Positions 30,965 to 41,989 are shown, counted from the stretch's first letter. The stretch: DNA of 64,000 bases from Branchinecta lynchi (GCA_023053575.1 JAKZAP010000014.1:10994363-11058362), one strand, 5' to 3'. Numbers and translations: made by a program. The notes: a model not told the origin generated them from the letters alone.

Positions 30965-31345
30965 TTGAAGAACAAACTTATTTTTGTATCATTTGATTGA
31001 ACTACACTGAATTATTTGGGTTTTGCTAAAGGATTTTTTTTGTTCCACTATCTGCTCTAGTAATGACGTTCAGAATATCTACGGCCGTCCCCATAACGCA
31101 AATTCTACTTTGACGCGGACAATCTGAATCTCAATACAAACGCGGCTTTTCAGTGGCAATCAGCTGGTAGCAGGTGTCTCAATTTTTTAACACTTCTTTT
31201 CCGTAAATCGTTTTGTCAAGCGTACAACAAAGGGACATTTGCATAGAGGTACCAACAATTCGACAGAGAAAGTTCACTATCTGAAAACCGATTATTCGTG
31301 AATAGCGGAACAACGAAGTACCGCATTTTCAGTGAGTATACAAGC
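30965..31345 (+). repeat. Family F dispersed repeat, copy 3
   Basis: CAGAATATCTACGGCCGTCC, GACGCGGACAATCTGAAT and CGTAAATCGTTTTGTCAAGC follow the order of 14240-14660, and the M start GGGTAACTAGATTGTAC follows at 31365. Confidence 0.55.
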
Positions 31346-31419
31346 CCATTTAAGTGAATAAGCGATGGGTAACTAGATTGTACTATCTCAGCCCTTTTCG
31401 GTTAAACTTTAAGAATGAA

Positions 31420-32314
31420 CTTTTACTTTTACCAAATTTTCCGGTTCTGGCCGGATTTCGGGCGAACTACTTGTTCAGCGAAAAAATTAGTTCCAGATAT
31501 GTCCGTTTACCCCTGGATCGAAGTCAAAACTACTTCAGAATAAAATTTGGTTGCTTACTGACTTTTTGGTTTTGACCGAATTCCGAACGAACTAGTTGTC
31601 CGGCGAGAAAATAAGTTTCAGATATGGCTTTTTCATTGGCTTTTTAAACTATTTTTTTATCTCTTGATTTGAAACCCCTCCACCAACCCTAAATATTCAG
31701 CTATGGGGCCCATCTACGAACCTAACCTAAATGTTGACCCAACGGATCCTTACACCAAGTTTGAATAAAATATGTCAATCCCTTTAAAGGACACCTGAAT
31801 GAAGAGTACCAAGTATCATCCTTATCGGTACGACTTCCGCTCACATTGCCTGCAGAAAACCCAATCCAAATACGAAATAGTGTTTCCAAGCTCTGATTTT
31901 TGCTCCATTTTGCATCTGTCCTTATTTCAGTACCAAACAATTGTTGAAATGAACAAATGTCTCCAATCAAACGTTCTTCTGGAATATTTCTGAACCAGTT
32001 AAGCCCAAAACGTATATCTAGAAGAAATTCCAATACGATCCGGCCAGCGCTGTACAAGATTTGAATGAATTGCGCTTTTTGTCTTGGAGTCTGCATGTGC
32101 AAACCTCCAGAAACGAACATCCCTATTTTGAAAACGTCACGCTCAGGAGAAGAATGCTCTCCTCGGCCATGTCTGTAATTGCGTTCTCCATGGTGGGTTC
32201 AAGTACGGTTTCATTGTTCAGGTGTCCTTTAAGAGTTTAATGCTAGCAGCCGGACGGACGGACAATTTTACGAAGTCATAGGTATCCCGTCACTTACGTT
32301 TAGGGATCCCAAAA
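31420..32314 (+). mobile_element. Family A element, copy 6, degenerate
   Basis: Two or three diverged units from 31420, then GAACCTAACC...CACCAAGTTTGAATAAAAT, interrupted at 31788-32228 by a TTAA-flanked MITE, then GGACGGACGGACAATTTTAC and TTTAGGGATCCCAAAAAG. Confidence 0.6.
31788..32228. mobile_element. piggyBac-type MITE nested in family A
   Basis: Inverted ends AGGACACCTGAA / TTCAGGTGTCCT are each flanked by TTAA (31784-31787, 32229-32232), the piggyBac target. 441 bp. Host family A sequence resumes correctly on both sides. Confidence 0.7.
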
Positions 32315-32649
32315 AGTAGCTCCTCTTTTATCATCATAACTTGTAATAACATTCTGGAACGCACTCCGCTGTTATAGGCTTGCGTTGCGTTTATAGGCCT
32401 GTTCTCAGTCGACCATTGTCTCGGTCTAACATTTGGGCAGGCCAGTTTTCACCCCGTCTCGGAACTATCCGAGTCTGACTGAAAAAAAATCTGGTCAGAT
32501 TGGTAGTTTCGCAGAAGACGGATGGACAAAGAGAAAACCCTGTTTTTTGTAGGGATTACTTGAAATCTGGCAGTCTTATTTTCTGTCCGGAAAAGAAAGT
32601 CCGAGCAGTGAAGAACACTCTTGCGTCTGAATTTCTTTTACCTTTCCAG

Positions 32650-32863
32650 CGAGTATTTGCTGCGGGACCTCTCGAGTTTCGCCTCCCAATCATCTTTATC
32701 CACGATGACATCTATAGGAATATTCAGGAATTCCTTCCATTGTGATGACAACAACACACCGTCTGAACAGAACTCAAATATCGTCCCGCATGAGTCTGTT
32801 ACCCCAATATGGAGATCATCGCCGTTCCGGAAATCCCTGGAAGGCGATTATCGCACAATGTAA
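32650..32863 (+). CDS. Weak candidate terminal exon of an unknown gene
   Basis: The acceptor TTTTACCTTTCCAG ends at 32649. One frame runs about 71 codons to TAA (EYLLRDLSSFASQSS ... RKSLEGDYRTM); a second frame runs 31 codons from the same acceptor (RVFAAGPLEFRLPIIFIHDD) to TGA at 32745. The second is in phase with the 28450-28617 candidate. Neither is recognised. Confidence 0.22.
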
Positions 32864-32869
32864 TAAATG

Positions 32870-33325
32870 AATATCACATATATTAAACGGACACTATTCA
32901 ACAATTCCATTCCGTATCAACCTAAAAGGAAAATATAGAGCCAACAGAGTATTTGTACCCAATAAAGTTCCCAAATTTGCTGGAAAAATTAGGGTTAAAT
33001 GGATATTGTGTGAGGAAGGAAGTCTGTTTTAGCTAATCCTGTATATAGTGGAGTAGGTCCAGTCTACCACAAACCTGTTGATGCTCTAACCCTTACCTAC
33101 TCAATTATAAAATAATTTTGATTGGTTGATTTTTAAAGGGCGCCTGAATAGAGAAAAATTAAACATGAGTTTAGGGGGAAATGTTGTTCGGTTGGGCATA
33201 AGAAGAAAGTAGCCTACTTAGGAAGAGAGCGCTCTGCAGATGGCCTTGGCCCGTTTCTTGTATGTGGTGTTTTAGATATATGTTATAAACTTCATAAAAA
33301 ATTGCCAATAACTAAGTGAAATAAG
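32870..33325. other. No gene or repeat recognised
   Basis: AT-rich with one AAAGGGCGCCTGAATAGAG near 33136 that faintly resembles the TTAA-MITE end. Confidence 0.35.
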
Positions 33326-33329
33326 AATG

Positions 33330-33960
33330 GAGTTATTGGCACTGTCTAGGGAACCGTGAACCGTACTTTATGTCCTACAGGCTACGGAACCGGTAGTTCT
33401 CACAGAAATCAAACCATATGAGCTGCGATTCCGGGTTCTGACGTCATTGACTACCGGAAACTTGTATGTGCTGGCTCCCGTTCCGGTAGTAAGTGGAAAT
33501 CGCTCACGGAAACTTCATCGCACCAGCTTCTCGTCCGGTCGTCTCACGGAATTGTGTACTCGGGAGCTAGGGAGCCGGTAGTTGTTACCGGAAACTGTAT
33601 AATTGGAGCTTGTGTTCCGGTAGTGTCTACGTGGAATAGAGAACCCATATATTGATAGCTAAGGTTTTGATTGCAATTGTTTGATTGAAAATGACCAGCT
33701 CACGGACAAAGATGGCTATGGGCTAGGGTTCCGGTAGGTAGTGCCAAAAAATAAAAATGAACTCACGGACCCATGTCGGTGTATACTAGGAAACCGGAAG
33801 TGAGTATTTTTAACTCGTGGAACCAAACTCCTGCGGGCTAGGGTTCCGGTAGTGCGTGATACTTATTAACATCTGCACTAACATGGGACCGTGAGTTCAA
33901 AAATATTATTTTTTTGGCACTACCGGAACCCTAGGTTAGGTTTGACCTAGATCCACCACG
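33330..33960 (+). repeat. Degenerate CCGGTAGT array with embedded palindrome
   Basis: GTTCCGGTAGT/TACCGGAA motifs recur roughly every 60-70 bp. CTAGGGTTCCGGTAG near 33724 and its complement near 33921-33935 form arms about 50 bp long, so the right part is a MITE of ~210 bp. Confidence 0.5.
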
Positions 33961-34074
33961 GTCACAGTGACCGAAAGAGAAAATTCAGGTACTTACTCAA
34001 GGAAGGATCCTTCTGTCGGCTTTAGCACAACTGACAAGGGGACAGCATGGTTAGTAAGGGGGGTCGGTACGCTG

Positions 34075-34430
34075 GAAATTTAATCAATCAATCAATCGAG
34101 TTTAATCCGAATAGCTAAAAGCTAGAAAAGGAATACAAATTTACAAAATACACAGACACGCAAGAAACAAATTAACTAATACACTTACAAGAAATTACCA
34201 GAAATAAATGATGGAATGAAACTACGTAAAAATTGGGCAGAAGAATTAGCGAGATATGGGGAAAACTTATTGCCAGTATTCCTCTAAATTTAAAGCAATT
34301 CTGAAAGCCTGTATTTCCACCTGTTTGACTTCAAGCAGAAGCCAGTGCTGGTCTTGTTCCATCCTACTTATTGTAGTAACTAGCATGAACTGGCTTCTCG
34401 GAGTCAAGCCGGCAACGCATTTTTAACCTT
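34075..34430 (-). mobile_element. Possible LINE 3' end, minus strand
   Basis: On the minus strand the segment ends in TTGATTGATTGATTG, like the tail of the RT fragment at 8211. Upstream sequence has no clear coding frame, so the call rests on the tail alone. Confidence 0.3.
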
Positions 34431-34560
34431 TCGGCAAAATATCGCGCCATGCGCCAATTCCGCCACAGAAAGCGTAGTTACCAACGGTTACTGAGCTCCC
34501 GAGCCTGGTAAGCAAATAATTGCTATTATTTACTATTTCGAAAAGACTGGAACGGTCGAC
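34430..34560 (-). repeat. Family C fragment, minus strand
   Basis: AGTTACCAACGGTTACTGAG and TGGTAAGCAAATAATTGC are the complement of family C blocks. Another piece in + orientation lies at 34735-34835. Confidence 0.45.
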
Positions 34561-34734
34561 GTAGTAAGTATTCACAGCCGTTCTCGTACATTCCCTCTGT
34601 AGCTCTATCAGCCCAATTCCCACATTGACAACTCTGGCCTCTTCGAACCAGTCCCAGAAGACGACAGAAATTCAAAGCAGAACCAAGGCCTATAATTTCC
34701 TCGATACGTTTCTCAACAACCAACACTAACATAT

Positions 34735-34835
34735 GCCCGCCATGAGCGTGTTCCACCCTTCTAACAATAGTATGTGGTTATGAGCTACTACTTTCGTTCC
34801 AACCTCGTGAACAGTTACTACGCTCAGAGGCGTTA
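34735..34835 (+). repeat. Family C fragment, plus strand
   Basis: GAGCGTGTTCCACCC, TTTCGTTCCAACCTCGTGAA and AGTTACTACGCTC match family C. The sequence after it (34880-35040) is an irregular AAAAATCGACTGTTTT tandem. Confidence 0.45.
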
Positions 34836-35069
34836 CGAGCCAAAATGTTTGGGGGGGACGAGGCATTTACTGACTGGCTGTTAATTTTTACTGACTTTTC
34901 TGCAAAAAAACCCACTGTTTTCACAATAAAAATCACATTTTTGAAAAAAAATCGGTTGATTTTCCGAAAAATCGACCAATTTTCAGAAAAACCGACTGTT
35001 TCATGAACAAAAATCAATTGTTTTGACGAAAAATTGACGGCTTTGGGGGGAGGCGTCCCCCCCCCCCGT

Positions 35070-35630
35070 CGTGACACCTCTTACTACGCTGACCGTTACA
35101 ACCTCCTCGAAATAGTAACATAGTATCTATTCGCTTAGCACGCTTGGGAGAGTAGTAGGTGCAGTAACTACGATCTCAGTTTGATGGCACGATTAGCCCG
35201 TGGCACGAACTTTTGGTGAAAATGTATAAATGCGTTCAAGCCTTGACGGCCAGAATCCGTGACGTCATGCGTAAGAACTAAGGTAAGTAGGCTAGAACAG
35301 GCCTAGGCGACCCCTCCCGGACATAACCCCACTGTCTTAAATCCCTCCCCCCCCCCCCCCCGTCGTGACGCCTCTGACTACGCTGACCGTTCCAACCTCC
35401 TCGAAATAGTAACTATTCGCTTAGCACGCTTGGGAGAGTAGTAGGCGCAGTAACTACGATCTCAGTTTGATGGCACGATTGGCCCGTGGCACGAACTTTT
35501 GGTGAAAATGTATAAATGCGTTCCAGCCTTGACGGCCAGAATCCGTGACGTCATGCGTAAGAACTACGTAAGTAGGCTGCAGCAGGCCTAGGCGACCCCT
35601 CCCGGACATAACCCCACTGTCCTAAATTCC
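35070..35630 (+). repeat. Tandem duplication of a family C segment
   Basis: Two ~270 bp copies (about 35070-35345 and 35370-35630) share TACGCTGACCGTT, CGCTTAGCACGCTTGGGAG, GACGGCCAGAATCCGTGACG and GCGACCCCTCCCGGACATAA at high identity, each preceded by a C-tract and GTCGTGACGCC. Confidence 0.75.
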
Positions 35631-35639
35631 TACCCTCCC

Positions 35640-36555
35640 CCCTGAATGCAAAATATATAGGAAATCAAAAAACCTTTTTAAAAACTGCAGTTGGTACCGC
35701 GAGCATTTAAAGATCTCCTTGACACGCGAGTAAACTGAAAACGTGCGACGGCGTCTCGCTAGCCGCTCGCCTATATATACTTTTCACAGAAATATACTGC
35801 ATTTTATTAAGACTGTATAGGGGGGTGGGTGCCGGAGAGGCGGGTAACCCGGCTAGAACACGCTCCATGTAGCTATCCTTCCTTTCACATTCGTACTCGC
35901 GTATCGTCTGTAACCAGCTTATACGCCACATGGGCAACTTCAGTCGGCGAGAGTTCAGCCGCGAGCACCAATCACAGACAATGCGGTCGACAAACTTGGT
36001 CATGAGTGCTCACAGGCAGCAAAATGTAGCGTTTCACAATGAGGAGTCATTACGTCAGTGTATGCAAGGGTCCGCATTGATCCTTTCTTCGGGGGTTGTC
36101 GGAATTGAAGGTGGCAACTGTGCCGGTAAAAACGGCTTGACAAGCTCTTCAGTAATGTTTTTCACTTAATTTGAAAGGAAAAATTTCTATCAGGTAATAC
36201 CCTCCACCAAACTGTAGCCATTGTCCTTACCGGAATTCTGGTATGCAGTATGTTGCCCCGCTCAGCTCTTCACTACACACAGGGCATGTTTTCGGCATGT
36301 AAAGACACAGTACACGTTGCGAACAGTGTTGGAAACAGATAATGGGATCTAACATCCTCAGTAACCTGAAAAAGGCGTCTAAAGTTCTTGCGGCCGAGCT
36401 GACTACGTCGACACATTTAAACCCAGTCTACCCAAATGCCTGATTTTCGAATAGGCTGTGCCAAATGTCATGAGTGGGTCGTAATTTTAGTTCTTTGCTT
36501 CTGTACATGGTTCTAGCTGATCTACCTTCCTCTTTGATCTTGGAAGTCCCTCGCT
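35640..36555. other. No gene recognised
   Basis: Short frames on both strands (35707-36003 minus, 35930-36169 plus) overlap each other and show no family signal or matched splice sites. Confidence 0.35.
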
Positions 36556-36559
36556 TAAA

Positions 36560-36969
36560 AGGTTCAAGAATTTTCTTCAATCACGAATCAACAAGCCAGT
36601 CTCCAGTACTGGGTGCCCTCGGTCTAACTGAACACTATTAAAAGATTCCCCAGGGATGTTATTCCTAGGGTACAACATCATTGCTCGAAATCCAAGTCCC
36701 CTACATTCAGCTCTTAAAGGATTTTAATGTAGATACACTTGCAAATCGTCGTCTCAGGTTATTGACAGTTTTTGGTATTAAAAATCCTTGAGAATCCCGT
36801 CATCCCTGACATCCTCCCTCCGGATTTCAGCGCTGAGAGGGTGAGTCCACCAAGAGCGGTCACTTTACCAGTGCCGAAATTACAGCCGCACACACACAGC
36901 CACACTCGTTACGTGAACAGCTTTGTGCCTAGTTTCGTAAAATTCTATAATAACAAGAATGAATTGTAA
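36560..36969 (+). pseudogene. Decayed non-LTR retrotransposon, RT C-terminal end
   Basis: Reads LLKDFNVDTLANRRLRLLTV, then after a +1 shift ILENPVIPDILPPDF and YVNSFVPSFVKFYN before a stop. The RRxRL...F and SFxPxxV motifs are the usual end of CR1/RTE-like RT ORFs. Confidence 0.55.
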
Positions 36970-37511
36970 ATGACTTTAGTGTTGTTGTTTGTTAGCTTTC
37001 GTAATTATATAGTTTTCGTATAAAGTTTTATTGCACGACTATGTATTTGTATGCCATTTTTATACTATTGTTAACCATATAACTGTCGCAAGTGGACATA
37101 TCTACTGACCGAGCTGTTGTCAGATAAATTTTTATATCTGCTTCTTGTTGTATTATGTTGATGTGACACGAAACCTACTAGTCGGCTTGTCCGTGTTATG
37201 GCTTTCTTGAATATAACTGAATTGAAACTGAATCGTCTGTCTAGCATAAGATCCACACTGAACCAGACAGTTTCCTGAATCTTTGTTCCCGTGGTCAAAA
37301 CAAAAATACACGCTTCAGGCAAGGTGCATAAGGGCGCGGAAGAGTACAAGAGTGAAGAGAGCAAAGAACGGGAATGGCCGACCCGGTTTGAGGTCAATGC
37401 AGGAATGCCTCCTTGAAAATATTTTCTAACCGAGAATTCCAAGGACCAGGATGAAGGCAGATTAGTTGGAGTGACATGCTTTGAACATTTCTGTTCTTTG
37501 TCATCACAATT

Positions 37512-37517
37512 TTTATT
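37512..37517 (-). promoter_or_regulatory. Candidate poly(A) signal AATAAA for the MRPL53/small membrane protein unit
   Basis: AATAAA on the minus strand, about 115 nt after the small ORF's stop codon. I noticed no earlier one between the MRPL53 stop and this point, which would fit one 3' end shared by both ORFs. Confidence 0.4.
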
Positions 37518-37632
37518 TGACCACAAAATCATGACAGGGTTCTAAAAGTCAAGTGAGTTGCAGCTGCTGCAGAGAAAACCCTATTAGGAAAAGGGTGGTT
37601 ACTGTTCCACGCAAAAGAAAGTGCGAGCACGT

Positions 37633-37833
37633 TCAGTCAAGGGGCTTCAGTGTAATGTATCGGGACCCAATGAAGACTGCTACAAGTGTGGTCATGACAA
37701 ATATGAAAACAAATATGTAAAATGTCTCCTCATCAAAGACATCTGTAAAGGATGGCACTTGGTTGTATAAGACGTCCACTACATTCACACCGCCTGAACC
37801 TGGCTTCTTTGCACTGCCACCACGACCTGCCAT
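37633..37833 (-). CDS. 66-residue single-span membrane protein directly behind MRPL53
   Basis: The ATG at 37833-37831 lies 24 nt after the MRPL53 stop codon on the same strand, and the stop is TGA. The protein has a short basic, Gly-rich N-terminus (AGRGGSAKKPGSGG), an acidic linker (FTDVFDEETF) and one hydrophobic span (YIFVFIFVMTTLVAVFIG) followed by SRYITLKPLD. I do not recognise the family. The composition is clearly protein-like, not an accidental frame. The interval before it contains TTGAAATTGTAG, which could serve as a 3' splice site for an alternative or trans-spliced transcript. Otherwise it is a second cistron on the MRPL53 mRNA. A shared AATAAA follows at 37517-37512. Confidence 0.6.
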   Translation of the reverse strand: MAGRGGSAKKPGSGGVNVVDVLYNQVPSFTDVFDEETFYIFVFIFVMTTLVAVFIGSRYITLKPLD

Positions 37834-37857
37834 TACCACCTACAATTTCAACACAAG

Positions 37858-38021
37858 CTATCTTCGTCTCTTCTGGGCGCCACCAGCAGCAATTGTTCCC
37901 TTCGTAGCACGGACTGTTTCCTCTTCTTTCGGTACTAAGGGTTTCACAATAAGATTGAAATGCTTCACTATGTCTTCAACACCCAGGTTCTCAGTCTCAA
38001 AGATCAGCGACTTGCCGTTTT
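37858..38021 (-). CDS. MRPL53: MRPL53 exon 3 with stop
   Basis: The acceptor is TTTTTTCCTTGCAG (minus, ending at 38022). It encodes ENGKSLIFETENLG...VKPLVPKEEE and a basic tail, ending in TAG at 37860-37858. Confidence 0.82.
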
Positions 38022-40256
38022 CTGCAAGGAAAAAAGAGGCCTGTAGCCTTATACTACATTTACGGGAAAAAGAACAAAGAAGGGGTTTGAAGGTCCCTTG
38101 CAGCCAAAGGCACTGGGCATCCTCGAATGCGGAAGACATAGTTGTCTAGAGGACTAGGTACAAAACTTGTCTCCCTATCAGCATATTCCCCCGCCCCGCC
38201 CCACCCAACAAATTTTTTTCATGGCTAAGCTTTCGATACATGTTTAGTATCGTCCTGGAATCATGCTGATTTTCGTTTTTATCACAAGAAGAATTTGAAC
38301 TTTTTCCACTTATCTGTACATGAATAATGATAGTACACAAACTGATACAGGCTTTTGGGTAAGGGTAATGAAACCTGGTTAGCCTGCAGAATGCTTAGCC
38401 TGCAGAATGCTTATGATGAAAAAAAAAAAAAATCACAGGCCTACCGACAAGCAGATTTAGCATGCTGCCGTTCCAGATTTGGTAAAAAAAAATATCAGAA
38501 AGTCCACTAGAACTTAAGTAGGTAGAAGTGGTAGAAAGGGACACAAGTAACAAAAGACAAAGACCTACTTACCCAACTGTGCAGTTATCTTAGGTGGACT
38601 ATCGTCGCTTACAATTTCTGTTTTCACAATGCACTTTAGGTTTGTGTTTCTCACTTTGTCCAAGGAGAAGTAATACAAGCAGTCTCTGCAAGAAATAATT
38701 ACACTTTATAGCTCTTCTTTTAACATAGAAAGGGTCCACACTTGCCTTGCATTTTCATAGCAGAATGATGGTATAGGTCTCACAAGATGGGCACCTCCAT
38801 GCAGTTTATGATCCTGAACCCAGATTCTGCCCACTCCTGTTACTGATGGCAAGTGGTTCAGTTACAGGTTTCTAAGTCTGATCACCATTTGATGCTTGAA
38901 ATTAAGAGGTAAGTATTCCTGTGGTTTATGTCCCTATGTTTTATAATCGAAGTAAAAAAATAAACTAATCGTTTACACCTTTTTTTCACAGCGTCAATAA
39001 CACGAGTGTAAGTCACGGTGCAAAGTTCACCAAACCCCGAATGCACTATTCTGTGTAAATGATACAAAGATCAATTTTGTGTCCAAGACATCCGTAATGA
39101 ATACTGGTTCGTGAAGCATTTGCTGATAGAGATAGGTCACTAACAAGAAGAGGAATTATCAATTGAAAAATAATGTGTAAAAAAGAAAATCCTTCTGCTG
39201 TGGGTAAGTCACGTTTTTCTAACAGACTTTAAGAACGAGCTAACAGAACTTGGCAATGTATTGATATTGTGACTGAAAGCTAATTTTTTTCTCTGTTTAG
39301 TCGTGTATGCACAGTCACTGGAACTTCTATGGTTACTTGGAAAATCATGAATAAGGCTTGTGAAGCGAGTGTAAGTCACAAAACCAATACCGAATTTTCA
39401 CCCTAGAAGAGAATTAAAACATTTTCAAATTTTCACTCAAATGGCACTACTGTCCGCAAAGAATGGCGAGTTTAACTGCCCAAGCTTGTCCGGGTGTCTG
39501 AACTAGCAAACTTTGAACAGAGGGATGGACCAACAGGAAGTAAGGTATTGGTCACTTTGTCTATGGGGTGCGGACCTAACATACAATGTTTGGTACCAAT
39601 AACAGTCCTGCACTGCCGCCACAATCAGTCCACAACTGATGACTCTTTTTGCTTACTTGCTGATGGCAAAAATAAACAACAAGCTGGAACCTTTGGAAGA
39701 TAAGGCTGAACAGAAAAGAACTTGAAACATTTCACCTAAATAGAATCTGTAGCACAATTTTTAACAGCATGGCACCAAGATGTTTTCAGCGGTGGCCGCA
39801 GAGTTATTTCCGCCGCATCACAAACTTTCAGAGTGACTTTGGGGACTATTTAGGACTTTGCAATGATCTGTCCTCTTAATCTTTTTAGGCACAAATTCTA
39901 TTATAAAATTTGAGGATAGATCGGTAATGCTTCAGATTCAGAAATGTTACCAGTGGGAGTATGGGTGATCGATTACTTCCTCTTGTTTTTGGTTTTAAAA
40001 TTTGGTTTATCTTTCTAGAAATGCTCTAAAATTCTAATAAATATAGTACAGTATGGTACCTAGTAGCCTAGTAGAATCTAAAGAGGCAAATAAATGTTAC
40101 TACAGCTTACCTAATGGGCCTAGCTGGTTCTCTAAATGGGTCGAAGCGGAAAGTAATTTTCTTGACGGGTTTCAGTGATATCGCAGCTACTTCCTTATGA
40201 ATGTAGCCCAAAACTCCAGCCCCTCTGGTGAGTCTTCCAGAAAATGGTATGGACAT
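37858..40256 (-). CDS. MRPL53: Mitochondrial large ribosomal subunit protein mL53 (3 exons)
   Basis: Minus-strand exons 40256-40111, 38685-38573 and 38021-37858 join in phase to 140 residues plus TAG. The ATG at 40256 starts MSIPFSGRLTRG; the next part (LKPVKKITFRFDPF) corresponds to the LRPVKQVRVQFCPF block of human mL53. The second exon gives KVRNTNLKC (human KVRSTNLNC), and the third gives the LIFETENLGVEDI block that resembles the thioredoxin-like fold's C-terminal half. Length is close to the human 112 residues, with a longer basic tail ending QKRRR. The protein is a metazoan-specific component of the mitoribosome large subunit. Introns are 1.4 and 0.55 kb and contain no coding sequence that I can see. 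Confidence 0.85.
38573..38685 (-). CDS. MRPL53: MRPL53 exon 2
   Basis: The acceptor is TTTCTTGCAG (minus, ending at 38686) and the donor is GTAAGT (minus, from 38572). It encodes DCLYYFSLDKVRNTNLKCIV, the most conserved block of mL53. Confidence 0.85.
38690..40105. other. MRPL53 intron 1, no features recognised
   Basis: No repeat family of this window and no convincing exon. Short T- and A-tracts only. Confidence 0.45.
40111..40256 (-). CDS. MRPL53: MRPL53 exon 1
   Basis: Starts at the ATG (CAT on + at 40254-40256) and ends at a GTAAGC donor (minus strand, 40110 downward). It encodes 48 residues plus two bases of an Arg codon, including VKKITFRFDPFREP. Confidence 0.82.
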
Positions 40257-41041
40257 TTTAGCTTGAACTTCCGCTTCTTCTTGTTAATGAGGATAGAACA
40301 ACAGTTTTTTTCCAAACGATTTCAAGAGTGGACATCATTTCGAAAAAAGTGCTAAAGCTGAGAGAAAGAAATATTTTTGGAGAACGCTCTGACAATCTAT
40401 GTACTTTAACCAAAAAGAAGAAAATCTGTTCATTAACTCAACAACCAGCTCCAGGCCATTTCTGGTCGATAAATCAGTCCAGAGTACTTGTTTTCAAGCT
40501 CTTGTTCATGAATCATCACCGTGAAATTAATTGCCAGCCTGTCGTTCACCGTCGTGTCTTTTTCCCTTTCTCGAGTAGGCTCTATGGTAGACCGAGCAAT
40601 CGCCATATCTTCTTCTTTTCCTCTACTGAATTGTTTGATTCAAGATTTCTTTCAAAAAGAGTCTGACTTTGAATGACCAATTTACAGGGTGACAGCAGAC
40701 TACTGCAATACAGCTAGTACAGGTAGATAGTTGGCTGTTACTCCGTGCCGTGTTCTAGAAGAATGAAGAATCCGCCTTCTGAAAATCAGGTAGATTAATT
40801 AAGCAATTTTTCCAGTTTAGCCCTGAAGGATGTGTGCATAGCTTAGGCTACTGGATACATACTCCATTGTGTGGAGGTGCATGCAATTTGTATCCTTTAC
40901 TCACCATGCCATAGTCATAGACAGTGACACAAATATTGTTGCATTACTATTTTTGGATGCAAAATTTTACCAGACTGTGTGTGGTGTGTGTGCTTACTTT
41001 AAACACTTTAGGTCATCTCAGCCTGGAAAGCCTTGGTAGTC

Positions 41042-41176
41042 CAGTCATACACAAATCCTCAGTTTTTGGGCATGGGCATGGTACAGTCTACCACAAATCC
41101 CTGATTCTTGGATAACCTATGCCAAACGCTGGATATCTCTAGCATTTGCATAGCCTATGCCTAACGCTGGATACCC
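41042..41176 (+). repeat. Family E partial copies
   Basis: CAGTCATACACAAATCC at 41043 and CTATGCC(A/T)AACGCTGGATA repeated at 41127 and 41157 precede the large palindrome. Confidence 0.5.
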
Positions 41177-41951
41177 CAGTCATACACAAATCCTCAATTT
41201 TTGGGCATGGTGCCCCAACGTTTGGGCATGCCTGGACGCATGGGCATGGTGCCCATACGTTACGGCACCATGCTCTGGAGTATGGGCATGGTACCCCTGT
41301 GAAATTTGGTTAAACTGACACTGGCTACATACCTAAATAGGGTCTTCCTGTCCTAGATCAAAAGATACCTGATTTCACTGTCTATCCAACCTCATTGGAC
41401 TTTTTGACAACGTGGAAAAGGATTGAGTATCATATTCCAACTACATGGAAAAGGATCTCGAAACCCCATGCTCGTGGTTCTTTCGAGTCCCCATATGAGA
41501 CTGACGTTGCCTGTGTGGTTAGTCTGGAACCGCGAACTTTACACTTGTTGCGTAGAAGGCTCGCCATCTTAAATGTATTTTGTTGTTGTTTTTATGTGTT
41601 GTATGTGTAATGGCTCTAGAAGCCGTAGTCGAAGTTAAATAAATAAATAAAAATAAATAAATAAATAAACCCACTGGGAAAGAAGTGGCCTCAACAAAAC
41701 TCTCTGTATCTTGAAAGTGCTCGAACATTTTTTAAATTGGAAAATGAGGTTGGATAGAAAGTGAGATCAGGTATCTTCTGATGTAGGACAGGAAGAAGAC
41801 CCTATTTAGGTATGTAGCCAGTGTCAGTTAGCCGAATATCACAGGGGTACCATGCCCATGCTCCAGGGCATGATGCCCCAACATAGCCTATGGGCACCAT
41901 GCCCAGACGTTGGGGCACCATGCCCAAAAATTGAGGATTTGTGTATGACTG
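41177..41951. mobile_element. Family E long palindrome
   Basis: Arms 41177-41398 and 41733-41951 are imperfect complements over about 220 bp: CAGTCATACACAAATCC ... GGGCATGGTGCCCCAACG ... GGGTCTTC ... CTATCCAACCTCATT on the left, inverted on the right. The loop of ~335 bp holds a LINE 3' end. A shorter relative is at 49284-49509. Confidence 0.75.
41500..41670 (+). mobile_element. LINE 3' end in the palindrome loop
   Basis: The frame reads LRRRLAILNVFCCCFYVLYV and stops, then GGCTCTAGAAGCC and a (AAAT)n tail at 41638-41668. A hydrophobic ending followed by a (TAAA)n tail is typical of LINE 3' ends. Confidence 0.5.
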
Positions 41952-41989
41952 GGGTGGTCTAGCCTAGGAAAGTCTTTTCTAGCTAAACT

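Noticed and set aside
37071..37532. 153-codon minus frame after the small membrane protein
   Set aside because: Lies downstream of the AATAAA-containing 3' region, composition is not protein-like, and no domain was recognised; most likely chance or 3' flank.
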